Assembly (NCBI RefSeq): GCF_039542225.1
Contig: NZ_BAABHS010000005.1
Location: 186,001-250,000 of the forward strand
DNA length: 64,000 nucleotides
From: Yinghuangia aomiensis
GTDB lineage: Bacteria; Actinomycetota; Actinomycetes; Streptomycetales; Streptomycetaceae
Direction of reading: 5' to 3'
A model generated the notes under the pieces. It was not told the DNA's origin. It worked only from the letters and a program-made list of their open reading frames with translations, and did no database searches. Of this stretch, positions 44,051 through 51,192 are shown piece after piece; the first letter of the stretch is position 1; each line of letters starts with the position of its first letter. Both the position numbers and the translations under genes were made by a program.

Positions 44051-45031
44051 TCAGGCGTGGGCGGCGACCTTGTCCGCCAGCCAGGCGAGGTTCGCGGCCT
44101 GCTCGGCGGCGACCGCGGGGTATTCGTCGGCGGGTGTCGGGGCGCGGTCCTGTTCGACCAGCAGCCAGCCCCGGTACCCGCCGCGCAGAAGGTCGGCGAG
44201 GAACGCGTCGATGTCGACGTCGCCGCGGCCGAACGGCACGCACACGTCCGCCCACCACTCGTCGAAGTCGGTGCGTCCGGCGGCCTTCGCGCGGGTCAGG
44301 ACGCCGGTGTCGACGTCCTTGACGTGCACGTGGTTGATGCGGTCGCGCCACTTGTCCAGGCACGCGACGGGGTCGCCGCCGGCGAGCTGGAGGTGGGCGA
44401 TGTCGAGGGTGATCCCGACTTCGGTGAGTTCGAGGAGGCGGTCGACCTCCCACGGGGACTCGATGAAGGTGCTGATGTGCGGGTGGAACGACGGGCGCAG
44501 CCCGTAGCGGCGCGCCAACTCCACGGCCTTGGCCGAGAGTTCGGCGAGCCGGTCCCACCCGGCCGGGTCGAGCGCGAGGGAGCGGTCGTCCCACGGCCGG
44601 GCCGGGTTGTGCAGCAGTGCCTCGCTGCCCTCGTCGGCGAGGATGGCCAGCGGCTCCTCGCCGGACTTCTCGGCGCACGCGGCGAGTTCGCGGCAGGTCT
44701 GCTCCATGCGCGCCATGTCGTACGCCACGACGTCGTCGCCGAGGGCGTAATGCACGGGGATGTAGGCGCCGACCGGGGCCAGGCCGTACGTGGCGAACAG
44801 CGCGGCGGTCTCGTCGGGGGTGCCGAAGAATCCGGGCGGGCCCAGTTCGCTGCCTTCGTAGCCGGCTTCGGCCATCGACTTCAGGAGCGCCTCGGGCGAG
44901 GTGCCGTCGCCGCCCGCGGCTTCGCCGTAGACGCCGTAGCTGACGGGGGCGTTGCCGAGGCGGATGCCCTCGGGGAGGTTCGCGGGCCGGTTGGCGCGCG
45001 CGTCGACCACGGGCTTCGGGTCGGGGCTCAT
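44051..45031 (-). CDS. Sugar phosphate isomerase/epimerase family protein, IolE-like
   Basis: A 326-residue xylose-isomerase-like TIM barrel of the AP-endonuclease-2 superfamily, closest in context to myo-inosose-2 dehydratase (IolE). Metal-binding residues are visible in RPSFHPHISTFIES (about residues 146-159), ITLDIAHLQLAGG (about 172-184), INHVHVKDVD (about 196-205) and the final LVEQD. It would remove water from an inosose to give the diketone used by IolD. ATG 45031 overlaps the dehydrogenase stop. Confidence 0.76.
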   Translation of the reverse strand: MSPDPKPVVDARANRPANLPEGIRLGNAPVSYGVYGEAAGGDGTSPEALLKSMAEAGYEGSELGPPGFFGTPDETAALFATYGLAPVGAYIPVHYALGDDVVAYDMARMEQTCRELAACAEKSGEEPLAILADEGSEALLHNPARPWDDRSLALDPAGWDRLAELSAKAVELARRYGLRPSFHPHISTFIESPWEVDRLLELTEVGITLDIAHLQLAGGDPVACLDKWRDRINHVHVKDVDTGVLTRAKAAGRTDFDEWWADVCVPFGRGDVDIDAFLADLLRGGYRGWLLVEQDRAPTPADEYPAVAAEQAANLAWLADKVAAHA

Positions 45032-46182
45032 GCGGCACCTCCGGCTTCGCCGCCGACGGTCACGCCCGCGCGGGCCGCGACGGCGGCGAGCAGGGCCTGC
45101 AGGCAGCGGATGTCCTCGGCGGCGCCGGCCGCGCCGGAACGCACCGGGGCGCCGTCGCGTACCGCGTACGCGAATTCCTCGAGCTGGCGGACGAAACCGG
45201 TGTCGTAGCCGGTGCGCACCACGCTGTCGCGGCGCACGCCGTCCGCGGCCCGCTCGACGCGCAGCGAGCTGCGCACGTCGGTCAGGTACGGCGCGGCCAT
45301 GTCCAGGTGCAGCCGCCCGTCGCGGGCGAGGACGGCGATCTCCTCGCCGTAGTCCGGGTGGTCGGGCAGCCAGTTCCAGTTCAGCACCAGGCGCGCCCCG
45401 CCGTCCGCGCCGAGCGGGGCCGTCGCCAGCAGGCACGGCGGCTCGCCGTCGACCGGCCACGGCCATAGCTCGGCGGTCTCGAAGGTGTCCGGAAGCGTGA
45501 AGCCGAGGGCGCGGAGCACGGACAGCTCGTGGATGACCGAGCCGTTGAGCACGTCGCGGTAGTAGCGGGCCAGCTCGGCGGGGACGTCGCCGAGGGCTTC
45601 GGCGGTGCGCTCCGCTTCGTAGGCCATGGCCGCCTCGACGACGGACATGTCGGCGTCGTCGGCGGGCGGCGCCATGCGCAGGTGCTCGACCTGCGGCTCG
45701 TCCGCCGGGTGCAGCACGGTGACGCGGACGGTACGCGGGGTGTCCAGCGCGGCCAGCTCGGCGGCGGCCACCTCGGTGAGCGGGTCGTACATCTTCATGT
45801 AGCCGACCTGCAGCACGAGGCCCTTGGACTCGGCGAGCGCGCCCAGCTCGGCGGCCTCGGCGGTGGTCAGGCACAGCGGCTTCTCGGCCAGGACGTGCTT
45901 GCCGGCCTCCAGGGCGGCGCGGGCGTCGCGGGCGTGCGTGCCGGGGGTGGCCAGCAGGACGGCGTCGACGTCGGGCGCGGCGAGGATCTCGGCGTAGTCG
46001 CTGGTGCCGCGGACCCCCACGCCGTTGCGCGCGGCGACGGCGGCGGCGCGCGACGGGGACAGGTCGCAGACGGCGGCGAGCTCGAACAGCGCCGCGAGAC
46101 GGTGCACGGCCGGCAGGTGGACCGACTGCGAGATCGTCCCGGCGCCGACGACGGCGAGACGGACGGGCTGACGTACCGGCAT
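45028..46182 (-). CDS. Gfo/Idh/MocA family oxidoreductase, inositol-dehydrogenase-like
   Basis: A 384-residue NAD(P)-dependent dehydrogenase. The Rossmann motif is VVGAGTISQSVHLPA (about residues 11-25) and the catalytic region has the family's AEKPLCLTTAEA (about 98-109). It is first gene of the operon and so is the likely first catabolic step, oxidising an inositol or related cyclitol to the ketone passed to the IolE-like dehydratase. Substrate identity is inferred from context; the family covers many sugars. ATG 46182 faces the divergent GntR gene across a region with two operators. Confidence 0.76.
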   Translation of the reverse strand: MPVRQPVRLAVVGAGTISQSVHLPAVHRLAALFELAAVCDLSPSRAAAVAARNGVGVRGTSDYAEILAAPDVDAVLLATPGTHARDARAALEAGKHVLAEKPLCLTTAEAAELGALAESKGLVLQVGYMKMYDPLTEVAAAELAALDTPRTVRVTVLHPADEPQVEHLRMAPPADDADMSVVEAAMAYEAERTAEALGDVPAELARYYRDVLNGSVIHELSVLRALGFTLPDTFETAELWPWPVDGEPPCLLATAPLGADGGARLVLNWNWLPDHPDYGEEIAVLARDGRLHLDMAAPYLTDVRSSLRVERAADGVRRDSVVRTGYDTGFVRQLEEFAYAVRDGAPVRSGAAGAAEDIRCLQALLAAVAARAGVTVGGEAGGAA

Positions 46183-46411
46183 AGAGGCTTCCTCGGCTCC
46201 TGCGTTACGGGACGACCCGGGCGGTCCGGCCGCGGCGGGTGTCGTTGCTGTGGCGGCACCGCGCGGGATGCCGCGGACGCCGGGAAGCGGGCCTCTTCCG
46301 GAGGACGGTCCACCGGGGCCGCGCCGCGGGTGCGGGCGGCGGGGGGATTTCCGGAATCAGATGTTCCGCTTCCTGGCGCCTCGGTGATCCTGCACCACCT
46401 CAGACCAGTTA

Positions 46412-46426
46412 GTCCAGAGATTGGAC
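46412..46426. promoter_or_regulatory. Inverted repeat GTCCA-N5-TGGAC, candidate GntR operator 1
   Basis: A perfect 5-bp inverted repeat with a 5-base spacer, in the 294-base region between the divergent iol operon and gntR. Its centre is 31 bases from that of a second site of the same layout (46443-46457). Longer arms CAGACCAG (46401-46408) and CTGGTCTG (46438-46445) also pair across the region. GntR/HutC proteins bind short GT...AC palindromes as dimers. Confidence 0.55.
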
Positions 46427-46442
46427 CACATTCGCATCTGGT

Positions 46443-46457
46443 CTGACGATTGGTCAG
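46443..46457. promoter_or_regulatory. Inverted repeat CTGAC-N5-GTCAG, candidate GntR operator 2
   Basis: A second perfect 5-5-5 inverted repeat, three helical turns from the first. It lies just upstream of TACAGT (46463-46468), a likely -10 box only eight bases before the gntR ATG. Binding here would block gntR transcription directly, and binding at both sites could silence the divergent iol operon. Confidence 0.55.
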
Positions 46458-46476
46458 CCTGGTACAGTCCCCGCTC

Positions 46477-47391
46477 ATGACCACCAACGAGGCGCTCGGC
46501 CGGCGCATGGGGGACTCGGAAGGCGACCGGAACTCCCCGCCGGGGCACGGCGATAGCCGCGCGCCCGGGGCAGCGGTGCCGGCACCCGCGATACCCGCCG
46601 ACGCGGCGTCGGGCGGACCCGTTCCGGGCGGCCCGGCGGCCGAGGCCGCCGGGCCGCAGACCGGACCACCGCCCCTGGCTTCGGCCGGCCCGGCTGTGCA
46701 GCTCGCCCACCAGCAGCTTTCCCGACTGCTGGACCAGCGCGTCTGGATGCCCGGCAGCCAGCTGCCCGGCGAGCGGGCGCTGGCCAAGCGGGTCGGGGTC
46801 AGCCGCAGCAGCCTGCGCCTCGCCCTCGCGATCCTGGAGACCGAGGGCCGCGTCCACGCGTCGGCCCAGCGCGGCTGGTTCGTCCGCGCCGACATGGTCA
46901 GCGAACCTCCCAGCGTGCTCAAGAGCTTCAGCGAGGTCGCCCGGGCCCGCGGCCTGACCGCCAGCGCGCAGGTACTGTCCTGCGAACTGCGGTCGGCGAC
47001 CTACGAGGAAGCCCAGCGGCTGCGCGCGGCACCCGCCTCCCCGGTCGTGGAGATCGTGCGCGTTCGCGGGCTCGAAAACGTGCCGGTGTGCGTCGACACC
47101 ACGGTGCTGGCGCGCGCACAAGACACCGTCGCCTCATCTGATTTGACCGATATATCCCTTTTCTCCCTTCTTGAGGACAGCGGCGTACACGTCATGCGCA
47201 GCGCCTACACCGCCCACGCCGAGGCCGCCGACCACCGCATAGCCGACCTGCTGGGCATCCCCCTCGGCAGCCCGGTCCTGGTCTGCGACGAGATCACGCA
47301 CGACCAGACCGACACCCCGGTACTCCTCGGCCGCGCGGTCTACCGCGGCGACGCGTACCGCTTCGAGGCGACGCTGCTGCGCGGCGCCTGA
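46477..47391 (+). CDS. GntR-family regulator with UTRA domain (iol operon control)
   Basis: A 304-residue regulator. An unusual 70-residue Ala/Pro/Gly-rich, probably disordered N-terminus precedes the winged helix (LLDQRVWMPGSQLPGERALAKRVGVSRSSLRLAL, about residues 85-118). The C-terminal UTRA ligand domain (about 145-304) would sense a sugar-phosphate-like intermediate. ATG 46477 has no ribosome site, and TACAGT lies eight bases upstream, so the message is probably leaderless. It is divergent from the iol operon and upstream of a ROK kinase. Confidence 0.8.
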   Translation: MTTNEALGRRMGDSEGDRNSPPGHGDSRAPGAAVPAPAIPADAASGGPVPGGPAAEAAGPQTGPPPLASAGPAVQLAHQQLSRLLDQRVWMPGSQLPGERALAKRVGVSRSSLRLALAILETEGRVHASAQRGWFVRADMVSEPPSVLKSFSEVARARGLTASAQVLSCELRSATYEEAQRLRAAPASPVVEIVRVRGLENVPVCVDTTVLARAQDTVASSDLTDISLFSLLEDSGVHVMRSAYTAHAEAADHRIADLLGIPLGSPVLVCDEITHDQTDTPVLLGRAVYRGDAYRFEATLLRGA

Positions 47392-47455
47392 CCCCCGCCC
47401 GATCCGCCTGCCTGCCGGACCGCGGGGTCCGGACCCACCCGCCCGGAGAGCCACC

Positions 47456-48379
47456 ATGCACAGCACGACCGTCACCGCGGGCATAGACGTCGGCGGCACC
47501 AAGATCGCCGCCGGGCTGGTCGCCGCCGACGGCACGATCGTCCTGCGCCGCGAAAGCCCCACCGCGACCGCGGGCCGCCTCCGCGACCCCGGCCTCGCCG
47601 GCACCACCGCCGCGATCGCCTACCTGCTCGCCGAGGCCGCCGCCCGCGGCCTCGACGTCGCCGGCCTCGGCGTCGGCCTGCCCGAGTACGTCGCCGCCGA
47701 CGGCCTGGTGACCAGCCGCGAAGTCCTCGCCTGGGACGACCAGCCCCTCGACACCCTGGACACCGCGCTCAAGGCCGCCGGCCTCGAGGACATCCCCCGC
47801 GCCGTCGGCTCGGACGTCCGCTGCGGCGCACTCGGCGAAGCCGCGCACGGCGCCGGCCGCGACCTCGGCGACTTCCTGTACGTCTCCCTCGGCACCGGCC
47901 TGTCGTCGGCCTTCGTCGTCGACCGCACGGTCTGGCCCGGCGCCCGCGGCGAAGCCATCGCCCTCGGCGAGTTCGAAGTCCCCGCCTCGGTCGCCCCCGA
48001 CTTCGCCGGCAACCTCGAACAGTTCGCCTCCGGCCGCGGCATCGGCGACCGCTACACCGCCCTGGGCCGCACTCCCACCCCCGGCGCCCGCGAAGTCACC
48101 GCCCTCGCCGCCGACGGCGACCCCGACGCCGCGGCCGTCCTCGACACCGCGGGCCGCGCCCTCGGCACCGTCCTCGCCGCCGCGGTCCGCCTCCTCGACC
48201 CCAGTGCGGTCGTCCTCGGCGGCGGCCTCGGCACCACCGACGGCCCGGTCTCCACGGCCCTCACCCGCACCTACACGGCGCTCACCGCCGCCCGCCCGGG
48301 GCCGCCGCCGCTCCGCCGCGCCGAACTCGGGCCGGACGCGGGGTTGATCGGCGCGGCGTTGCTGCCTGTCCGGCGCTGA
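47456..48379 (+). CDS. ROK-family sugar kinase-like protein
   Basis: A 307-residue ROK protein. The phosphate-1 motif is GIDVGGTKIAAGLVAADG (about residues 9-26), followed by the family's VGLPEY, SDVRCGALGEAAHGAG and a second ATP motif YVSLGTGLSSAFVVD (about 142-156). The usual ROK zinc site (CxCGxxGC) is missing; the position reads FASGRGIGDRY. It may phosphorylate a sugar or cyclitol of the adjacent pathway. ATG 47456 follows GGAGAG, 64 bases after gntR. A purely regulatory ROK is unlikely because there is no DNA-binding domain. Confidence 0.74.
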   Translation: MHSTTVTAGIDVGGTKIAAGLVAADGTIVLRRESPTATAGRLRDPGLAGTTAAIAYLLAEAAARGLDVAGLGVGLPEYVAADGLVTSREVLAWDDQPLDTLDTALKAAGLEDIPRAVGSDVRCGALGEAAHGAGRDLGDFLYVSLGTGLSSAFVVDRTVWPGARGEAIALGEFEVPASVAPDFAGNLEQFASGRGIGDRYTALGRTPTPGAREVTALAADGDPDAAAVLDTAGRALGTVLAAAVRLLDPSAVVLGGGLGTTDGPVSTALTRTYTALTAARPGPPPLRRAELGPDAGLIGAALLPVRR

Positions 48380-48517
48380 CCGCTCAGCCCGACCGGTCCG
48401 AAGAGCGTCATCGGCTCCTTCGCGTTGCAGAGCCGGCCGGCGATGGTGGACCGGGCCCGGCGGCTGGTGATGTTCCCCCGAACGTCGGTCGTGCGTTTAT
48501 GGGGAGCTGCCGTACCT

Positions 48518-49474
48518 TCAGCGTTCGCCGAGGCCATGGGACATTTTGCGCGCAATCCCCTTGACCTGCCGGATAGATGGGCCGGCAGAGGGACCGAGCG
48601 GGCGGTGATTGGTGTCGGCCGCGGCACGGGGAAGGGCCGCTTTGATCTCCAGCTTCCGGACGGGCGCCAGGCCTTGGGGCGGGGCGAACGCGGACGGCAT
48701 GGCGGGCTCGTGTCGGAGTGTCCGGACGGCGAGGGTCGGTCGGGGTGCTGCCAGGGGGGTGGGCCGTAGCGCGTCGGGAGTGAGTTGTGATCCGTTGGCG
48801 AAGAGCTGTTCGCCGGTGACGATGCCGCTGAACCGGTGCGGTTCGGCGGGGTTCCAGATCGTGTCGGTGACGAGCACTGCTCCCAGCTCCCGCTTTCCGC
48901 TCAGCGGATAGCTGCCGTAGTGGTCGGAGATCTCCTGCCGGACATGTTCGTCGGAGGAGTGTCCGGCCCGTGCGCGAATGACTCCGATGAGGATGTCGTT
49001 GTAGATCAGCGGGTCGTCGGCGAAGACCGACGCCCGTTGGGCGGTGTGCACGTACTCGTGGCCGGCCGCCACGTCGAACCCCACCAGATGGGGGAGCCGG
49101 AAGGGTGCGGTTCCCTCACTCACCATGCGGTGCCGCGCTCCCAACTGCTGTTCGCGGACCTGTGCCCCCATCCGGCTCAGGTTGAAGAAGACGTGTCCGT
49201 CAGGTGTGGTGGTGGCGGTCCGGTTCGGATTGCGCGACAACCGGGGGTGCTCGCTGAAGTCGCATGCGGTCACGGACTGGATGTTGGAGCGCCGAAAGTA
49301 CTGCGCGACGCGGAGCATGCCCGAGGTGATGTCTTGCGCGGACTCTGCGCCCAGACGCTCACCCGCGAAGTCCACGGCGACCTCGCGTCCCAGGATCGAT
49401 CGGAAACCTTCACGCAGGGCCTTCTCCTGCACGACCACCCTGGCGGCGGTGACCCGGGGGTTGCGATCGTTCAT
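48518..49474 (-). CDS. Hypothetical protein with HEYVH zincin-like motif
   Basis: A 318-residue protein that I do not recognise. Its centre contains AAGHEYVHTAQRASVF (about residues 137-152), matching the HExxH zinc site of metallopeptidases, with a candidate third ligand in SSDEHVRQEISDHYG about 40 residues later. The first 120 residues form a mixed domain beginning with VVVQEKALREGFRSIL. The last 80 are Pro/Arg/Ala-rich and probably disordered. There is no signal peptide. ATG 49474 has GAGG five bases upstream. The similarity could be fortuitous; peptidase activity is a hypothesis. Confidence 0.55.
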   Translation of the reverse strand: MNDRNPRVTAARVVVQEKALREGFRSILGREVAVDFAGERLGAESAQDITSGMLRVAQYFRRSNIQSVTACDFSEHPRLSRNPNRTATTTPDGHVFFNLSRMGAQVREQQLGARHRMVSEGTAPFRLPHLVGFDVAAGHEYVHTAQRASVFADDPLIYNDILIGVIRARAGHSSDEHVRQEISDHYGSYPLSGKRELGAVLVTDTIWNPAEPHRFSGIVTGEQLFANGSQLTPDALRPTPLAAPRPTLAVRTLRHEPAMPSAFAPPQGLAPVRKLEIKAALPRAAADTNHRPLGPSAGPSIRQVKGIARKMSHGLGER

Positions 49475-49559
49475 CGAGCCTCTTCAAGGAGTTTGGGCCA
49501 ATCGTGGTTCCGGCCATTCCCGCATTCCCAGGGCTGATGGTTACGGCACGCCCGAAAGT

Positions 49560-49645
49560 CGAGCAATCCCCGTGCGGGGCCGACGCACCCAAGCAGCCGA
49601 CCAGCTCGCGATTGTGCGAGCAATCCCCGCACACACGGGGCCGAC
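49560..49645 (-). CRISPR. Two-repeat remnant of a type I-E CRISPR array
   Basis: A 29-base repeat at 49617-49645 (begins CGAGCAATCCCCGCAC, ends CGGGGCCGAC) and a second copy at 49560-49584 that has lost four bases at the palindrome tip are separated by a 32-base spacer (49585-49616). A repeat of 29, a spacer of 32 and a CCCCG...CGGGG stem are the type I-E pattern; in the usual orientation the repeat reads GTCGGCCCC... on the minus strand. No third convincing copy and no cas genes are in the window. Confidence 0.6.
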
Positions 49646-49778
49646 ACTTCGCGATCTGGGAGTTCACAGCAACACGTGAGGATCTCATCCACTCGCACTT
49701 GGCACGACGAAGCAAGACCGCGAGACAAGTTCGGATAGTCCCCGAACGCACCTGAGCCGTAGCGACACGAAAAGAGGT

Positions 49779-49920
49779 TGGATTTGCCCGGAGAAGCACC
49801 CGCGGCGCGAGATCGTGAACGCGATTCGGTTCGTCATCGACACGGGATGCAAATGGAGGGCCCTGCCCCCAAGACTTCCCACCCTGGCGCACCTGCTACC
49901 GCTTCACCGGGCACCCGCCG
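49779..49920 (+). pseudogene. Frameshifted IS5-type transposase fragment
   Basis: The frame reads GWICPEKHPRREIVNAIRF and then VIDTGCKWRALPP up to about 49871. One extra base at 49872 shifts it, and the continuation DFPPWRTCYRF appears in the next frame (from 49873). Together these match the N-terminal region of IS5-family (DUF4096-type) transposases, whose usual form is RREIVNAIRYV...CKWRALP.DFPPW. The catalytic part is absent. It lies directly upstream of the lysR gene and beside the CRISPR remnant, marking old mobile DNA. Confidence 0.7.
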
Positions 49921-50033
49921 ACGATCCGCGCCGCCTGCCGGTCTCGATGCGTCGCCACGGTGACCCGGCACCGGCGCAGCGGCCTTCCTTTCCGCCCCGG
50001 GTAGATTGCGCCGGACAGAGCGGAGAGGACCCC

Positions 50034-50948
50034 ATGGACATCCGCAGGCTGGAGTGTTTCCTCGCCGTCGCCGACCACCTGCACTTCGGCCGGGCGGCGG
50101 ACGCGCTGTCGCTCGCCCAGTCCACGGTCAGCCAGGCCGTGCGCGGGCTGGAGCGCGACCTGGGGGCGCCGTTGTTCGAGCGCCACACCCGGCGCGTCCG
50201 GCTCACCGTGGTCGGGCAGGCGTTCCTGCCCGAGGCCCGTGCGGCGTACGACGCCCTGGCCGCGGCCTACGAGCGGGCCCAGGCCCTCGCGCGCGAACAG
50301 ACCGAGGAACTCGTCGTCGGCTGTCCCCCCGAGCTCGGGCAGATGCTGGTCTCCCGCGCCGTCCCCGCGCTGCGCCGGCTTTCGCCGACCGCGGTTCCGA
50401 CGTTCCGACAACTGCCCACACTGCGCCAGATGGAGCTTCTGCGGGACCGCCGCCTGCACGCGGCGCTGTGCTGGACCCCGGAACTCGACGACACGTTCGC
50501 GTCCACCGTCGTCCAGCACGGACGGCTGGTGGCGGTCCTGCCGGACCGGCACCCGCTCGGCCGGGAAGCCGAGGTCCCGCTCGGCGCGATCGCCGACGAA
50601 CCCCTGATCGGCTGGCCTCGGGAGATCAACCCCAAGCTGTACGACCGCTTCGCCGAGGCGCTGCGCCGGACCGGCAGGCCCTTGGCCCCGGCCGGCACCG
50701 TGGTCGGCGGGGACAACGTCGCCGCGCGGGTCCTGGCCGGCTTCGGCGTCGGCATCGTGTTCGAGCACCAGGCGCGCCGGGAGCCGGTTCCCGGCGTCCG
50801 GTACGTGCCGATCGCCGAGGCCGTACCGGGCCTGGACCGGCACCTGGTGTGGCGCGTGGACGAACGCCATCCGGCGCTGCCGGGCTTCGTCCGCGTGGTC
50901 ACCGCGCTGTTCGCGGAGACGGACGGCCTCCGGCCCGTTGGTGCGTGA
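50034..50948 (+). CDS. LysR-family transcriptional regulator
   Basis: A 304-residue regulator. The N-terminal winged helix is textbook: MDIRRLECFLAVADHLHFGR and ALSLAQSTVSQAVRGLERDL with LFERHTRRVRLTVVGQ (residues 1-65). A LysR substrate-binding domain follows (about 90-295). ATG 50034 is preceded by GGAGAGG; an in-frame extension upstream runs into the transposase remnant and should be ignored. The MFS gene 244 bases downstream, on the same strand, is a likely target. Confidence 0.83.
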   Translation: MDIRRLECFLAVADHLHFGRAADALSLAQSTVSQAVRGLERDLGAPLFERHTRRVRLTVVGQAFLPEARAAYDALAAAYERAQALAREQTEELVVGCPPELGQMLVSRAVPALRRLSPTAVPTFRQLPTLRQMELLRDRRLHAALCWTPELDDTFASTVVQHGRLVAVLPDRHPLGREAEVPLGAIADEPLIGWPREINPKLYDRFAEALRRTGRPLAPAGTVVGGDNVAARVLAGFGVGIVFEHQARREPVPGVRYVPIAEAVPGLDRHLVWRVDERHPALPGFVRVVTALFAETDGLRPVGA

Positions 50949-50984
50949 CCTTCACCACGCCCGCCCCCCGATTGATCGTCCCCA

Positions 50985-51010
50985 CCGATCGATCACGCCG
51001 ATCGATCACA
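50985..51010. repeat. Two 13-bp direct repeats between lysR and the MFS gene
   Basis: CCGATCGATCAC occurs at 50985-50996 and 50998-51009, each followed by one further base. The unit contains the palindrome GATCGATC. It lies in the 244-base gap before the MFS transporter gene and could be a regulator-binding region. Confidence 0.6.
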
Positions 51011-51192
51011 CCGACCGGTCGTGCCGGAAGCCGCGGCAAGACAGCCCGACTCATCGGCGCGGCCGATATATGCGCAGGTCAGAGCCCGCGCGACAGGACA
51101 TGGCGCGGTTGATGCGGCGCCCCTGGGCCGGTAGGACTGCCGGGACACCACCGAATCCTGACGCACCGTCAGGCGGCGCCCGGAGGCGACTG

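Noticed and set aside
47456..48379. ROK protein as a transcriptional repressor (NagC/XylR type)
   Set aside because: There is no N-terminal helix-turn-helix; the protein begins at the ATP-binding motif.
49681..49708. A third CRISPR repeat about 35 bases after the second
   Set aside because: Only about 11 of 28 positions agree with the repeat and the central stem is missing.
49815..50948. LysR protein starting at 49815 with a long N-terminal extension
   Set aside because: The extra residues are the transposase fragment read in frame by chance; ATG 50034 has a good ribosome site and begins exactly at the LysR winged helix.
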